Assembly: GCA_030597965.1 (NCBI GenBank)
Contig: JAUVQU010000016.1
Location: forward strand, 1 to 20,481
Direction of reading: 5' to 3'
Length of the DNA: 20,481 nucleotides
Source: Cellvibrionaceae bacterium
GTDB taxonomy: Bacteria; Pseudomonadota; Gammaproteobacteria; Pseudomonadales; Cellvibrionaceae
The notes beneath the pieces are model-generated. The model saw only the letters and a program-made list of their open reading frames with translations. It ran no database searches and was not told the DNA's origin. Below are positions 7,632 to 15,971 of the stretch, piece after piece. Position 1 is the stretch's first letter, and every line of letters starts with the position of its first letter. A program made the translations under genes and the position numbers.

Positions 7632-8042
7632 GTGGAATTATTTGTAACGTTTGTCAGTGAGCAATGGATCTTAGTCAGTGTGCTGGTGGTATTGATTTAC
7701 GCCTACGCCTGGACTGAAAAACAGAAAGGTGGAACGACCATCTCCCATCACCAATTGACTCGCTTGGTGAACAGTGACAGTGCTGTAGTCGTTGATGTCC
7801 GCGATGCGGCGGAATATAAAGCCGGTCATATCGTTGATGCATTGAATATCCCCCATGCAAGCCTGAGCAGCCGAAGTAAAGAGCTGGATACACACAAAGG
7901 CAAGACCATCGTGCTGGTCGATAAGATGGGCCAGCATGCGGGTGCCGCAGGTCGTCAACTAAAGGCCTTGGACTTTGATATTGTGCGTCTTGAGGGTGGC
8001 ATGACGGATTGGCAGTCGAATAACCTGCCTGTTGTTAAATAA
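7632..8042 (+). CDS. yibN: Membrane-anchored rhodanese-like protein without an active-site cysteine (YibN-like)
   Basis: A 136-residue protein starting with GTG, with AGGA about 10 nt upstream. One N-terminal membrane segment (about 11-27, WILVSVLVVLIYAYAW) is followed by a rhodanese fold: VVVDVRDAAEYKAGHI, ALNIPHASL and RLEGGMTDWQ. Catalytic rhodaneses carry a Cys at the start of the active-site loop; here that loop reads LVDKMGQHAGAAG and the protein contains no cysteine at all. Sulfur transfer is therefore not expected. Position directly upstream of grxC and secB matches yibN of E. coli and its Pseudomonas counterpart. E. coli YibN has been linked to inner-membrane protein insertion, which would suit a non-catalytic domain near secB (recollection, not shown here). 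Confidence 0.9.
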   Translation: MELFVTFVSEQWILVSVLVVLIYAYAWTEKQKGGTTISHHQLTRLVNSDSAVVVDVRDAAEYKAGHIVDALNIPHASLSSRSKELDTHKGKTIVLVDKMGQHAGAAGRQLKALDFDIVRLEGGMTDWQSNNLPVVK

Positions 8043-8085
8043 ATAAGTAAGCTAAATAAGTTAAGTGATTTAACGAGGCGTTACT

Positions 8086-8340
8086 GTGTCAGTTGCTACT
8101 ATTTACACCACACAATTCTGTCCTTATTGTGTCCGTGCTAAGTACATGATGGATAAGAAAAATATCCCCTATACAGAAGTTTCTGTGGACGGCGATGTGT
8201 CATTGCGCCGTGAAATGATGGCCAGGTCTGGCCGTCATACAGTCCCGCAGATCTGGATTGGCGATGAGCACATTGGCGGTTGTGATGACCTGATGCTGCT
8301 GGAACGTACTGGTGAGCTGGATGTTTTGGTCAGTGCGTAA
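8086..8340 (+). CDS. grxC: Glutaredoxin 3
   Basis: An 84-residue thioredoxin-fold protein starting at a GTG with GAGGCG 5 nt upstream. The dithiol active site is CPYC (12-15). The TVPQIWIGDEHIGGCDD stretch carries the cis-proline and the glutathione-binding GGCDD. It is a cytoplasmic glutathione-dependent disulfide reductase that supplies electrons to enzymes such as ribonucleotide reductase and reduces mixed disulfides. It follows the rhodanese-like gene after 43 bp, so the two are probably one operon. A short hairpin lies just downstream. Confidence 0.96.
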   Translation: MSVATIYTTQFCPYCVRAKYMMDKKNIPYTEVSVDGDVSLRREMMARSGRHTVPQIWIGDEHIGGCDDLMLLERTGELDVLVSA

Positions 8341-8368
8341 AAACTGACCGGCGGATAAAAATTTCAAA

Positions 8369-8389
8369 AAAAGGGTTGAAAGCCCTTTT
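8369..8389 (+). terminator. Weak hairpin terminator after grxC
   Basis: AAAAGGG and CCCTTTT are perfect 7-bp arms around a 7-nt loop, 29 bp after the grxC stop. The U-run is part of the stem and short, so termination may be partial, allowing read-through into secB. Confidence 0.55.
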
Positions 8390-8506
8390 GCTAACCCCAT
8401 AAATAAATATAGCCCATTGATAAATAGCCCCATAACTCAATAAAACACGTTACTTAAGGCGAGGCCTGCGTAGCGTTTTCACATTAATAATAAATAGGAC
8501 CGGATC

Positions 8507-9016
8507 ATGGCCGAAGAACAAAATAGCGCAGCGAAAACGGAAGCGGCCGCTGAAGCACCGAAGCAGCAGTTTGCTGTACAGCGTATTTACCTGAAGGATT
8601 TATCCTTCGAGGCGCCACAAGGTGCCGGCGCATTCAGTAAACAGTGGCAGCCAAAAGTTGACCAAGAGCTGAACATTAAAACCAACAAAATCAAAGATGA
8701 CTTATACGAAGTTGTTTTGATGATGACCGTGACCGTTAAGCTGGAAGACGAAACCGTATTCTTGATTGAGGTGCACCAAGCGGGTGTATTTACGGCTGAA
8801 GGTATTGAAGGCCAGAACCTGGCTCAGGTATTAAATACTGTCTGCCCTAACATCTTGTTCCCATACGCCCGTGAAGCGATTGATAATGTTGTGATCAAAG
8901 GCAGCTTCCCGGCGTTGATGTTACCGCCGGTTAACTTTGACGCGTTGTTTGCTCAGGCGGTTGCACGAGCCCAGCAAGAGCAGCAGGGAGCCGCTGCAAG
9001 TGAAACCGTTAATTAA
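8507..9016 (+). CDS. secB: Protein-export chaperone SecB
   Basis: A 169-residue protein starting at an ATG with AGGA 7 nt upstream. SecB is a cytoplasmic tetramer that keeps pre-proteins unfolded and delivers them to SecA. Family signatures: FAVQRIYLKDLSFEAP near the N-terminus, the acidic β-strands around LEDETVFLIEVHQAGVF, and NILFPYAREAID followed by GSFPALMLPPVNFDALF. Short acidic/alanine-rich tails at both ends are normal. It is separated from grxC by 166 bp with a weak terminator and a weak promoter-like pair (TTGATA at 8417, TAAAAC at 8441), so it may have its own start. A strong terminator follows. Confidence 0.97.
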   Translation: MAEEQNSAAKTEAAAEAPKQQFAVQRIYLKDLSFEAPQGAGAFSKQWQPKVDQELNIKTNKIKDDLYEVVLMMTVTVKLEDETVFLIEVHQAGVFTAEGIEGQNLAQVLNTVCPNILFPYAREAIDNVVIKGSFPALMLPPVNFDALFAQAVARAQQEQQGAAASETVN

Positions 9017-9036
9017 GTATTGTTTGAGCTAGAATT

Positions 9037-9071
9037 AAAACCCGCCCATCGTAAGATTGGCGGGTTTTTTT
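9037..9071 (+). terminator. Rho-independent terminator after secB
   Basis: AAAACCCGCC and GGCGGGTTTT are perfect 10-bp arms around a 12-nt loop, followed by a run ending at seven T's. It lies 20 bp after the secB stop and closes the secB transcript. Confidence 0.93.
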
Positions 9072-9108
9072 AGGCCTTTTATTAAGCTAAATAGAGACTG
9101 GGTTGTTG

Positions 9109-9411
9109 ATGGATCAAGATTTTGAAAAACTGACGCCGTTGACCCGGGAGATCATTGAGGTCGTCTCAGCGATTCCTGCGGGGTCGGTATTTAGTTATGG
9201 AGAGGTGGCTCGCTTAGCGGGCAACCCAAGAGCGGCACGTCAAGTCGCAAGGGTCTTATCTTCATGCTCTGAGAAGTATGGCCTGCCTTGGCATCGCGTG
9301 GTCAATACGTTGGGGCAGGTCGTACTTAAAGATTCCGTCGCGGCACAAGAGCAGATACAGCGTTTGCGCCGAGAAGGTGTTCAGGTGACGGATGATGGCA
9401 AGGTGTCTTAA
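9109..9411 (+). CDS. Alkyltransferase-like DNA-binding protein (ATL, MGMT family)
   Basis: A 100-residue protein. In-frame TTG codons lie at 9103 and 9106, but the ATG at 9109 is preferred. It covers only the C-terminal DNA-binding domain of O6-alkylguanine-DNA alkyltransferases: SYGEVARLAGNPRAARQVAR (winged helix with the conserved Tyr and arginine-finger region), then GLPWHRVVNTLGQ. True MGMT has PCHRV; here the acceptor Cys is Trp, as in E. coli Atl (YbaZ). Such proteins cannot remove the alkyl group; they bind O6-alkylguanine and pass it to nucleotide excision repair. It stands alone after the secB terminator and is convergent with the small secreted gene at 9437, 25 bp away. Confidence 0.9.
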   Translation: MDQDFEKLTPLTREIIEVVSAIPAGSVFSYGEVARLAGNPRAARQVARVLSSCSEKYGLPWHRVVNTLGQVVLKDSVAAQEQIQRLRREGVQVTDDGKVS

Positions 9412-9436
9412 GCTGGGTGCTTTTAGGTGTAGGCGT

Positions 9437-9784
9437 TTAAACGCAGATGTTGAGCGCTTTCTTAAGGGCTTCTTTATAGACTTTATTAGGCTCAAAGAAC
9501 TTGGCAAATAGTACGTCTGAACCTTCCAGCTTTATCGTTGCATGCTGGACTTCTTTGGCGTTTTTATATTTACAGCCTTGGGTGGATGCTACGTCGATGA
9601 GTAGCTCTCCCGTTGTTGGTTTTTCAGCCAGATAGGATAAAAACTTCGTTTGCGCTTCTTTCGTGGTGAAAATGGTGTTTATTCGGGGGTCTGAACTGGT
9701 ATTGGCCGCTACGGAAGGCAGGGCAGCTCCTGTGAGTAGTGCGCTTAGTAGTGCGCTGCATAGAAGGTGATTGAGCCTGCTCAT
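9437..9784 (-). CDS. Small secreted hypothetical protein
   Basis: A 115-residue protein that I do not recognise. The ATG at 9784 is chosen over an upstream start because AAGGA lies 8 nt before it and a clear signal peptide follows (MSRLNHLLCSALLSALL... ending SVAA). The mature part is about 88 residues, mixed charge, with Cys in QGCKYKNA and a second as the next-to-last residue (NICV); these could form a disulfide in the periplasm. The order F/L..L..KPTTGELLIDVAS, then ATIKLEGSDVLF, suggests a small α/β domain. No partner gene is adjacent: the ATL gene is convergent and the RND operon is divergent. Confidence 0.75.
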   Translation of the reverse strand: MSRLNHLLCSALLSALLTGAALPSVAANTSSDPRINTIFTTKEAQTKFLSYLAEKPTTGELLIDVASTQGCKYKNAKEVQHATIKLEGSDVLFAKFFEPNKVYKEALKKALNICV

Positions 9785-10093
9785 TATCGAGTTCCTTTCG
9801 GGCTTTGTATGGATGAACACATACACCATAAAGCATAGTGAAAAATGTGCTGTGAACCAGAGCTCAGCGAGTGCTTATGAATGACTCTAATTGAGACCTG
9901 AGTATCAATAATACAACATTTTCATCGAAGCTTAATGCGACTGAACTGATTTTCTTAACTATTCTTGTCGCGCCAACACCTTCAGTCCGGCGCGCTTAAG
10001 CTTTATAGTAAGCCGTTTAATATTAGCGAGTTAAACCGCTGGGGTGGCAAAGGATCCTGTTGCTGAATCAATCGCCGCGTCCAAGGACACGGC
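9785..10093. other. Intergenic gap with no gene (309 bp)
   Basis: This divergent region between the secreted hypothetical gene and the RND operon must hold promoters for both. I see no convincing -35/-10 pair, sigma-54 motif or RNA. Next to the RND start there is an imperfect palindrome (CCGCGTCC-AA-GGACACGG, 10075-10092) that contains the ribosome site; it could be an operator or occlude translation. Confidence 0.5.
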
Positions 10094-11251
10094 ATGGAGA
10101 AAAAAGTGAAAAGGCTTGTAAATAAGAAAGTATTGCCCGTTGTCATTTTTTTGGGGGCCTGCTTAGTTGCATCTCTTTTAATGGCGACTAAGCCAGAGCT
10201 GGAATTGCAGCAACCAACCGCACTTTTACCGGCCGTGATGGTGCAAACGGCTGTGTTGAAATCGGAAACATTAAAAGTGAGCTCTGAGGGCGTACTTAAG
10301 CCCCGTATTGAGTCGACGCTGGTGCCGGAAGTTGATGGTCGTGTCAGTTGGGTGTCAGATGCTCTAGTCAGTGGCGGGCATTTTGCTGAGGGTGATGCGC
10401 TTTTAAGGATAGAGGTAGAAGACTATCAAGCTGTGGCTGATGTAGCCGAGGCTATGTTGCAGCAGGCCAGCGTAGAGCAGTCGTTTGCCGGTGATGAATA
10501 CAATCGCAACAGCAAGCTACACCGCCAGAAGCTGGTGAGCCAGACAAAATACGATGACAGTAAGCGCCGTTATAATTTGACCAGGGCGGAGAAGGTACGT
10601 GCCCAGAGTGCGTTTTCTCGTGCACAGCGTGACGTCGAAAGGACCGTGCTGAAGGCGGCCTATACGGGCCGCGTGCGCAGTGAGTCGATTGCAGTTGGTC
10701 AGTTTGTGCGTCGTGGTGAGGTGGTGGCTGAACTCTACTCTATTGATTCTTTCGAGGTGCGGCTTCCAATTGCCAGTGATCAGCTTCATTACCTGACGTT
10801 GCCAGCGGGAGGCTCGGATCTTCAGGTCGAGGTAAAGATTAGTGCTGATTATGCTGGATCGAAGAAAACTTGGCCTGCCGTACTGGTGCGAACTGAAGCG
10901 GAGCTGGATGCTCGTTCGCGGATGGTCTTCGGTGTGGCGAAAATTGCCCAGCCAGAAGGTGAAGTGCTTCCGGTGGGACTGTTTGTTCAAGCTTCGATTG
11001 AAGGTAAAGTCGTTGAAAATGTTGTTCGCCTTCCAAGGGTTGCTGTTCGCGATGATGGTCATATTCTTGTGGTGGATGCCGAGGACAGGATACATATGCG
11101 CAGAGTGAAGTTACTGCGTACCGAGTATGATCATGTGCTTGTGGAGGAGGGGCTGAGTGAAGGTGAAAGGGTCTGTATTTCAGCGCTGAATGTTGTGGTT
11201 GAAGGCATGAAAGTGAAGCCCGTTGAGCAGGAAGAGAGGCCGGAACTGTGA
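10094..11251 (+). CDS. RND efflux periplasmic adaptor (membrane-fusion protein, HlyD/AcrA type)
   Basis: A 385-residue protein with AAGGA 6 nt before the ATG. An N-terminal membrane anchor (about 14-32, VLPVVIFLGACLVASLLM) lacks a lipobox. Domain order: first barrel-sandwich half (GVLKPRIESTLVPEVDGRV...GDALLRIEVEDY), a helical hairpin (about 115-185), second half (VLKAAYTGRVRSESIAVGQFV), β-barrel, and a membrane-proximal C-terminus (VRLPRVAVRDDGHILVVD). It would bridge the RND pump below to an outer-membrane channel; no TolC-type gene is in this window. Its stop overlaps the start of the permease by 4 nt (GTGA), so the two are translationally coupled. The substrate is unknown. Confidence 0.92.
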   Translation: MEKKVKRLVNKKVLPVVIFLGACLVASLLMATKPELELQQPTALLPAVMVQTAVLKSETLKVSSEGVLKPRIESTLVPEVDGRVSWVSDALVSGGHFAEGDALLRIEVEDYQAVADVAEAMLQQASVEQSFAGDEYNRNSKLHRQKLVSQTKYDDSKRRYNLTRAEKVRAQSAFSRAQRDVERTVLKAAYTGRVRSESIAVGQFVRRGEVVAELYSIDSFEVRLPIASDQLHYLTLPAGGSDLQVEVKISADYAGSKKTWPAVLVRTEAELDARSRMVFGVAKIAQPEGEVLPVGLFVQASIEGKVVENVVRLPRVAVRDDGHILVVDAEDRIHMRRVKLLRTEYDHVLVEEGLSEGERVCISALNVVVEGMKVKPVEQEERPEL

Positions 11252-14200
11252 GGCGGGTTATTGCCTGGTTTGTCGACAACCCGGTTGCCGCCAATCTATT
11301 GATGCTGCTGATGGCTTTCGGTGGTTTTTCTGTATTTACAACACTGCACAGGGAGGAGTTTCCCAATCTTGAATTTGAGGCGGTAAATGTCAGAGTGGTT
11401 TATCCCCTGGCAACCGCTGAAGAAGTGGAAGAAAGTATCTGTGTGCGTCTGGAAGAGGCAATTTTTGGTACGGAAGGTATTAAACAGATAACCGCTTCCG
11501 CATCTCAGGGTTTGTGCAGCCTGACGGCTGAGCTGAGTTCTGGTGCTGATAAAAGCAAGGTTCGCAGTGATATTAAAAACAAAGTCGACGGTATCGATAG
11601 TTTTCCTAAAAGTGCCGAACCCCCAGTTGTAACCGAGCAAACAATGATGGCCGCCGGCCTGCAGGTGGTGATTCACGGCCATACTGATGAGCACTCACTC
11701 AAGCGCCTGGGACAGCGTATTAAAGATGATATTTCTATACTCCCTGAGGTTAGTCAGGTTCAGCTCGTTTACACCAGACCCTACGAACTTTCTCTTGAGA
11801 TATCTGAAGCCACTCTGCGTCGTCATGGGTTAACCCTGTCCGGGGTGGCGGAGACTATCCGCGCCAACTCGTTGAATCTTCCCGGAGGCATGGTGAAAAC
11901 TGAGGGGGGGCAGATACTGCTGCGTACAAAAGCTCAGGCCTACTGGGGACAGGAGTATGCGGATATCGTTGTGCTGGCTCATGCTGATGGCACTCGGGTA
12001 AGACTGGGCGATATTGCTCATATTGTTGACGGTTTCGAAGATTCAGACCTGAAGGCCACCTTTGATGGTGAGCGGGCGATTGTTGTGGATGTACGCCGTA
12101 TTGGCAAAGAAGATGTGCTGAATATTGCCCGGGAAGTAAAGGCTTATTTGAAAGACGCCCGTCGATGGATGCCTGATGGCATTGAAGTCACGGTATGGCA
12201 GGATGAGTCTCTGGATCTTATTAATCGCATGAGTACACTGGGTAAAAATGCCGCCAGTGGCTTGCTTCTGGTGCTGGTGGTGCTGGGATTGTTTTTGAGG
12301 CTCCGCCTGGCTTGCTGGGTGGCCCTGGGTATTCCCATTGCCGTCTTTGGGGCCGTGCTCATGTTTCCAGTATTTGACCTGTCCATATCAACTATGACTG
12401 TGATGGGGTTGATACTCGTACTGGGGGTCTTGGTGGATGATGCGGTCGTGGTTGGTGAGCGTATTGACCATTACCAGAAAAAGGGGTTTTCTGCCAAAGA
12501 GGCTGCGGTCAAGGGTACTCAGGAAGTGTCCATGCCAGTTATTTTTGGTGTGCTGACAACTATAGCCACTTTTATCCCTTTAGTGAGTATCACCGGCGGC
12601 CTGTCTGATTTCATTGCCGCCATTGGCTACACGGCCATATTGGCGTTGGTTTTTTCGCTGGTTGAGTCTCAGCTCATTCTGCCTTCACACCTTTCCCGTC
12701 ATCCGGTCAAAAAGCCGGGAGACAGCAAGTCTCTGGTGGACAGGTGGGACATGGTTGAGAAAAAAATGACTGATGGGCTGGCAAGATTTGTAGAAGAGCG
12801 GTACAGGCCTTTTATCAGACGCATCATTGAGTGGCGCTACGCCACCTTGAGTGTGGCACTGTCGGTGCTAATTATTACCTACGGCATTATTGCCGGTGGC
12901 CATATGGTTATTCAGTTTTTCCCTGCGATCGCCGGCGAAAGAATTTATGCAACTGTTGTCATGCCGGAGGGTACGGCAGCGGAAGAAACTGCCAGGGCCG
13001 CCATTCAGCTGGAGCGTGCGGCAGAAGAGTTGCGTATAGAGATGGATGCCATGAGGGGTGAGGGCGAAAAAAACTCCCGTATTCGCCATATTCTGGTCTC
13101 GGTGGGTACGCAGGTAGGTAAAAACAGCACGTCCACTGTGACGGCCAGCGGTAGCCACTTTGCTGAAGTCGCTTTAGAGATTGAGCTGCCAGATGACTAT
13201 GTTGGTCCGTCGACAACAGAATTTGCCAAGCGTTGGCGTGAATTGGCCGGAGCAGTCCCCGGTGCTGTTGAGCAGACATTTACTGCGGACTTTCTCGATG
13301 TAGGCGACCCTGTATCTATTGAATTGAGGGGGCGTGATTTTGAGCGCCTGCGAGATGCAGCAGCTCAGGTAAAGCAGAATCTCTACAATATCGCTGGCGT
13401 TTACGATATTTTTGACAGTTTTCGCGGCGGCCGACATGAGGTGCATCTGGAGCTATTACCAGAGGCGCGAACACTTGGGCTAAGCACTAGAGATCTAGCC
13501 CAACAGGTTCGCCAGGCGTTTTATGGTGAAGAGGTGCAGAGGATCCAGCGGGGTAAGGATGAGGTGCGTGTCTATGTGCGATACCCTGAGGGTGAACGAC
13601 GCAGTCTTGGTAACCTGGAAATGATGCGCATCCGTACCGCCGATGGTGCTGAAGTACCATTTAGTAGTGTGGCTAAGGTTTCTATTGAGCGAGGCATGTC
13701 GACAATACAGAGGGTCGATGGCAAGCGTGTAGTGAAAGTGATTGCCGATGTTGATCGCGGTATTGCAGCGCCTGAACAGGTGCTGGCAAGGCTGGAGAGG
13801 GATGTATTCCCGCAGATTAAACAGCGCTGGCCGGATATTTCTATCTCTGTAACCGGTGAGGCGGAAACACAGAATGAGGCGATGGAAGGGTTGATTATGG
13901 CGGCTGGACTGTCGATGTTCCTGGTTTTCGCACTGCTATCTATCCCACTCAAGTCCTATATGCAGGCCTTTATTATCATGAGCGTTATTCCCTTCGGGGC
14001 GATTGGTGCCCTGCTGGGGCATTTTATGATGGGTGTTGATTTTGTATTTTTGTCGAGCCTCGGTGTAGTGGCGCTTGCCGGCGTGGTTGTGAACTCGTCG
14101 CTGGTGCTTATTGATAAAGCTAACCGCTTGCGAAGAGAGGGCCTTAGTGTTGAGGAGGCCATAGTTGATTCTGCCTGTGAGCGCTTCAAGCCGATTATGC

Positions 14201-14430
14201 TGACTTCCACAACCACCTTTGTTGGCCTGCTTCCCCTGATGTCTTCAGATACCATGGCGACGAATATGTTTGTGCCTATGGCAGTCTCTCTGGGTGGAGG
14301 AGTGTTGTTCAGCACCTTGATCAGTTTGGTGCTGATACCGGCTTTGTACCGAATGCAGGAGGACAGGCCGAACCTATTGGGTCGGGCCAAGATGTTTATT
14401 ACGACCAAAATAAGTCGCAGAGGCTGCTAA
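11248..14430 (+). CDS. RND efflux transporter permease (HAE1/AcrB-like)
   Basis: A 1060-residue inner-membrane pump starting with GTG inside the adaptor's stop region, with GAGAGG upstream. The architecture is standard: one N-terminal helix (about 11-31), a large periplasmic loop, a helix group with the proton-relay pair D397-D398 in GVLVDDAVVVGERI, a second loop, and a C-terminal helix group. The helix that carries Lys940 in AcrB reads GVVVNSSLVLID here, with Val at the Lys position (948). This is common in the GVVVN subgroup of HAE1 transporters, so substrate and coupling may differ from AcrB. No regulator is adjacent. It is convergent with ntrC, 77 bp away, with no clear terminator between them. 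Confidence 0.94.
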   Translation: MRRVIAWFVDNPVAANLLMLLMAFGGFSVFTTLHREEFPNLEFEAVNVRVVYPLATAEEVEESICVRLEEAIFGTEGIKQITASASQGLCSLTAELSSGADKSKVRSDIKNKVDGIDSFPKSAEPPVVTEQTMMAAGLQVVIHGHTDEHSLKRLGQRIKDDISILPEVSQVQLVYTRPYELSLEISEATLRRHGLTLSGVAETIRANSLNLPGGMVKTEGGQILLRTKAQAYWGQEYADIVVLAHADGTRVRLGDIAHIVDGFEDSDLKATFDGERAIVVDVRRIGKEDVLNIAREVKAYLKDARRWMPDGIEVTVWQDESLDLINRMSTLGKNAASGLLLVLVVLGLFLRLRLACWVALGIPIAVFGAVLMFPVFDLSISTMTVMGLILVLGVLVDDAVVVGERIDHYQKKGFSAKEAAVKGTQEVSMPVIFGVLTTIATFIPLVSITGGLSDFIAAIGYTAILALVFSLVESQLILPSHLSRHPVKKPGDSKSLVDRWDMVEKKMTDGLARFVEERYRPFIRRIIEWRYATLSVALSVLIITYGIIAGGHMVIQFFPAIAGERIYATVVMPEGTAAEETARAAIQLERAAEELRIEMDAMRGEGEKNSRIRHILVSVGTQVGKNSTSTVTASGSHFAEVALEIELPDDYVGPSTTEFAKRWRELAGAVPGAVEQTFTADFLDVGDPVSIELRGRDFERLRDAAAQVKQNLYNIAGVYDIFDSFRGGRHEVHLELLPEARTLGLSTRDLAQQVRQAFYGEEVQRIQRGKDEVRVYVRYPEGERRSLGNLEMMRIRTADGAEVPFSSVAKVSIERGMSTIQRVDGKRVVKVIADVDRGIAAPEQVLARLERDVFPQIKQRWPDISISVTGEAETQNEAMEGLIMAAGLSMFLVFALLSIPLKSYMQAFIIMSVIPFGAIGALLGHFMMGVDFVFLSSLGVVALAGVVVNSSLVLIDKANRLRREGLSVEEAIVDSACERFKPIMLTSTTTFVGLLPLMSSDTMATNMFVPMAVSLGGGVLFSTLISLVLIPALYRMQEDRPNLLGRAKMFITTKISRRGC

Positions 14431-14507
14431 ATAGTCGATCCTGAAAAACGCAAAGCGATTTAAATATCAGGCATTTAGCTTCATATATGCGATCATTTTC
14501 GACGCTG

Positions 14508-15971
14508 TTATATTTCAGGCCTCTCCTTATCCGAGGTGTTCTTAGTTGCGGTCATCCCCAGCTCTTTCAATTTTCGCGTCAGAGTATTACGCCCCCAGCC
14601 TAACAGCTCTGCCGCATCACGTTTACGGCCTGCCGTGTGCTTTAAGGCCGTCTCAATGAGTGCTCGCTCAAAGGTAGGCACGGCTTCAGAAAGGATGTCG
14701 TTCTGGCCGCTGGCTAAGGCCTGATCGGCCCAGTGGCGTAGGGTTTTATCCCAGTCTCCGGGTTGGGTTTCTCTGCTTGTTGCAGCGGTGAGCTCTGGTG
14801 GCAGGTCATCAACATGAACTTCTCTTCCCGGTGCCATCACAGTGATCCACCGAGCGGTGTTTTCTAATTGTCGAACATTGCCAGGCCAGGCCAATGTGCA
14901 CATGTATTCTTCTGTTTCCGGGAGCAAGATTTTGGTTTCAACGTCCAGCTCAGCAGCGGCCTTTTGGAAAAAATACAGCATCAGTTTGGGAATGTCTTCA
15001 CGGCGTTCCGACAGCTTCGGTATATGAATGCGTATGACGTTTAGGCGATGGAATAAATCTTCACGGAAAAGATTTTCTTCGACAAGGTTTTCGAGGTTTT
15101 GGTGCGTAGCCGCAATGATGCGCACATCGACTTTAACGGGTGTGTGTCCGCCAACACGATAGAATTCACCGTCGGCCAATACCCGCAGTAGCCGAGTTTG
15201 TGTTTCTGCGGGCATGTCACCGATTTCATCTAAGAAAAGAGTGCCACCGTCGGCTTGTTCGAAGCGCCCTTTACGCTGGCCACCAGCTCCGGTAAAGGCG
15301 CCTTTTTCATGGCCAAACAGCTCTGATTCTATTAAATCCCTTGGGATGGCGGCCATGTTCAGTGCGATAAATGTATTGTCTCGGCGCGGGCTGTGTCGAT
15401 GCAGTGCCTGGGCAACCAATTCTTTACCTGTGCCAGATTCGCCGTTTATAAGTACAGTGATATTCGATTGCGAAAGGCGGCCAATGGCGCGAAACACTTC
15501 TTGCATGGCGGGCGCTTCACCAATGATTTCTGCGTGAATGGCTGGTTCAACGGCTTCATTGCTTTCCTGTTGCTGCTCTTGAACGTGAGCGAGCGCGCGG
15601 TTGGTGACTGCGATGGCTTCGTCTACATCAAAAGGTTTGGGCAGGTATTCAAAAGCACCGCCCTGGTAGGCTGAGACGGCACTGTCGAGATCCGAGTGAG
15701 CCGTCATAATGATGACCGGCAGTTGCGGGTGTTTTTCACCCAGGATGTTCAGCAGGCTAAAGCCGTCTGTACCGGGCATGCGGATGTCAGTAATAACGGC
15801 ATCGGGGCCCTCTTGCTCCCCTGTTTGCGCCCCCACTTGTTCTAAGGCGGCCAATGCTTTGTCGGCATTTTCAAACGCAGTGACCGTAATGCCGTCCTGT
15901 TGCAGTGCGCGCTCTAAAACCCAGCGAATGGAGCGATCGTCATCAATAATCCATACATTATTCGGTTGCAT
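14508..15971 (-). CDS. ntrC: Nitrogen regulation response regulator NtrC (GlnG)
   Basis: A 487-residue protein from the ATG at 15971, within the end of ntrB (14-nt overlap, translational coupling). A longer frame to 16034 exists but would lengthen the overlap and the N-terminus beyond the family's. Receiver domain: WIIDDD (8-12) and phospho-acceptor D62 in VITDIRMPG; E. coli has D54, and the shift comes from an insert near residues 48-56. Sigma-54 activator AAA+ domain: Walker A GESGTGKE (177-184), GAFTGA (224-229, contacts sigma-54), Walker B TLFLDEIGD, and the arginine-finger region FREDLFHRLNV. A Fis-type helix-turn-helix follows near the C-terminus (GRKRDAAELLGWGRNTLTRKLKELG). When phosphorylated by NtrB under nitrogen limitation it activates glnA and other sigma-54 promoters. 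Confidence 0.97.
   Translation of the reverse strand: MQPNNVWIIDDDRSIRWVLERALQQDGITVTAFENADKALAALEQVGAQTGEQEGPDAVITDIRMPGTDGFSLLNILGEKHPQLPVIIMTAHSDLDSAVSAYQGGAFEYLPKPFDVDEAIAVTNRALAHVQEQQQESNEAVEPAIHAEIIGEAPAMQEVFRAIGRLSQSNITVLINGESGTGKELVAQALHRHSPRRDNTFIALNMAAIPRDLIESELFGHEKGAFTGAGGQRKGRFEQADGGTLFLDEIGDMPAETQTRLLRVLADGEFYRVGGHTPVKVDVRIIAATHQNLENLVEENLFREDLFHRLNVIRIHIPKLSERREDIPKLMLYFFQKAAAELDVETKILLPETEEYMCTLAWPGNVRQLENTARWITVMAPGREVHVDDLPPELTAATSRETQPGDWDKTLRHWADQALASGQNDILSEAVPTFERALIETALKHTAGRKRDAAELLGWGRNTLTRKLKELGMTATKNTSDKERPEI

Noticed and set aside
10517..11366. Long minus-strand frames opposite the RND adaptor gene
   Set aside because: They overlap each other and the adaptor, have no family motifs, and fit the pattern of shadows of a real gene.
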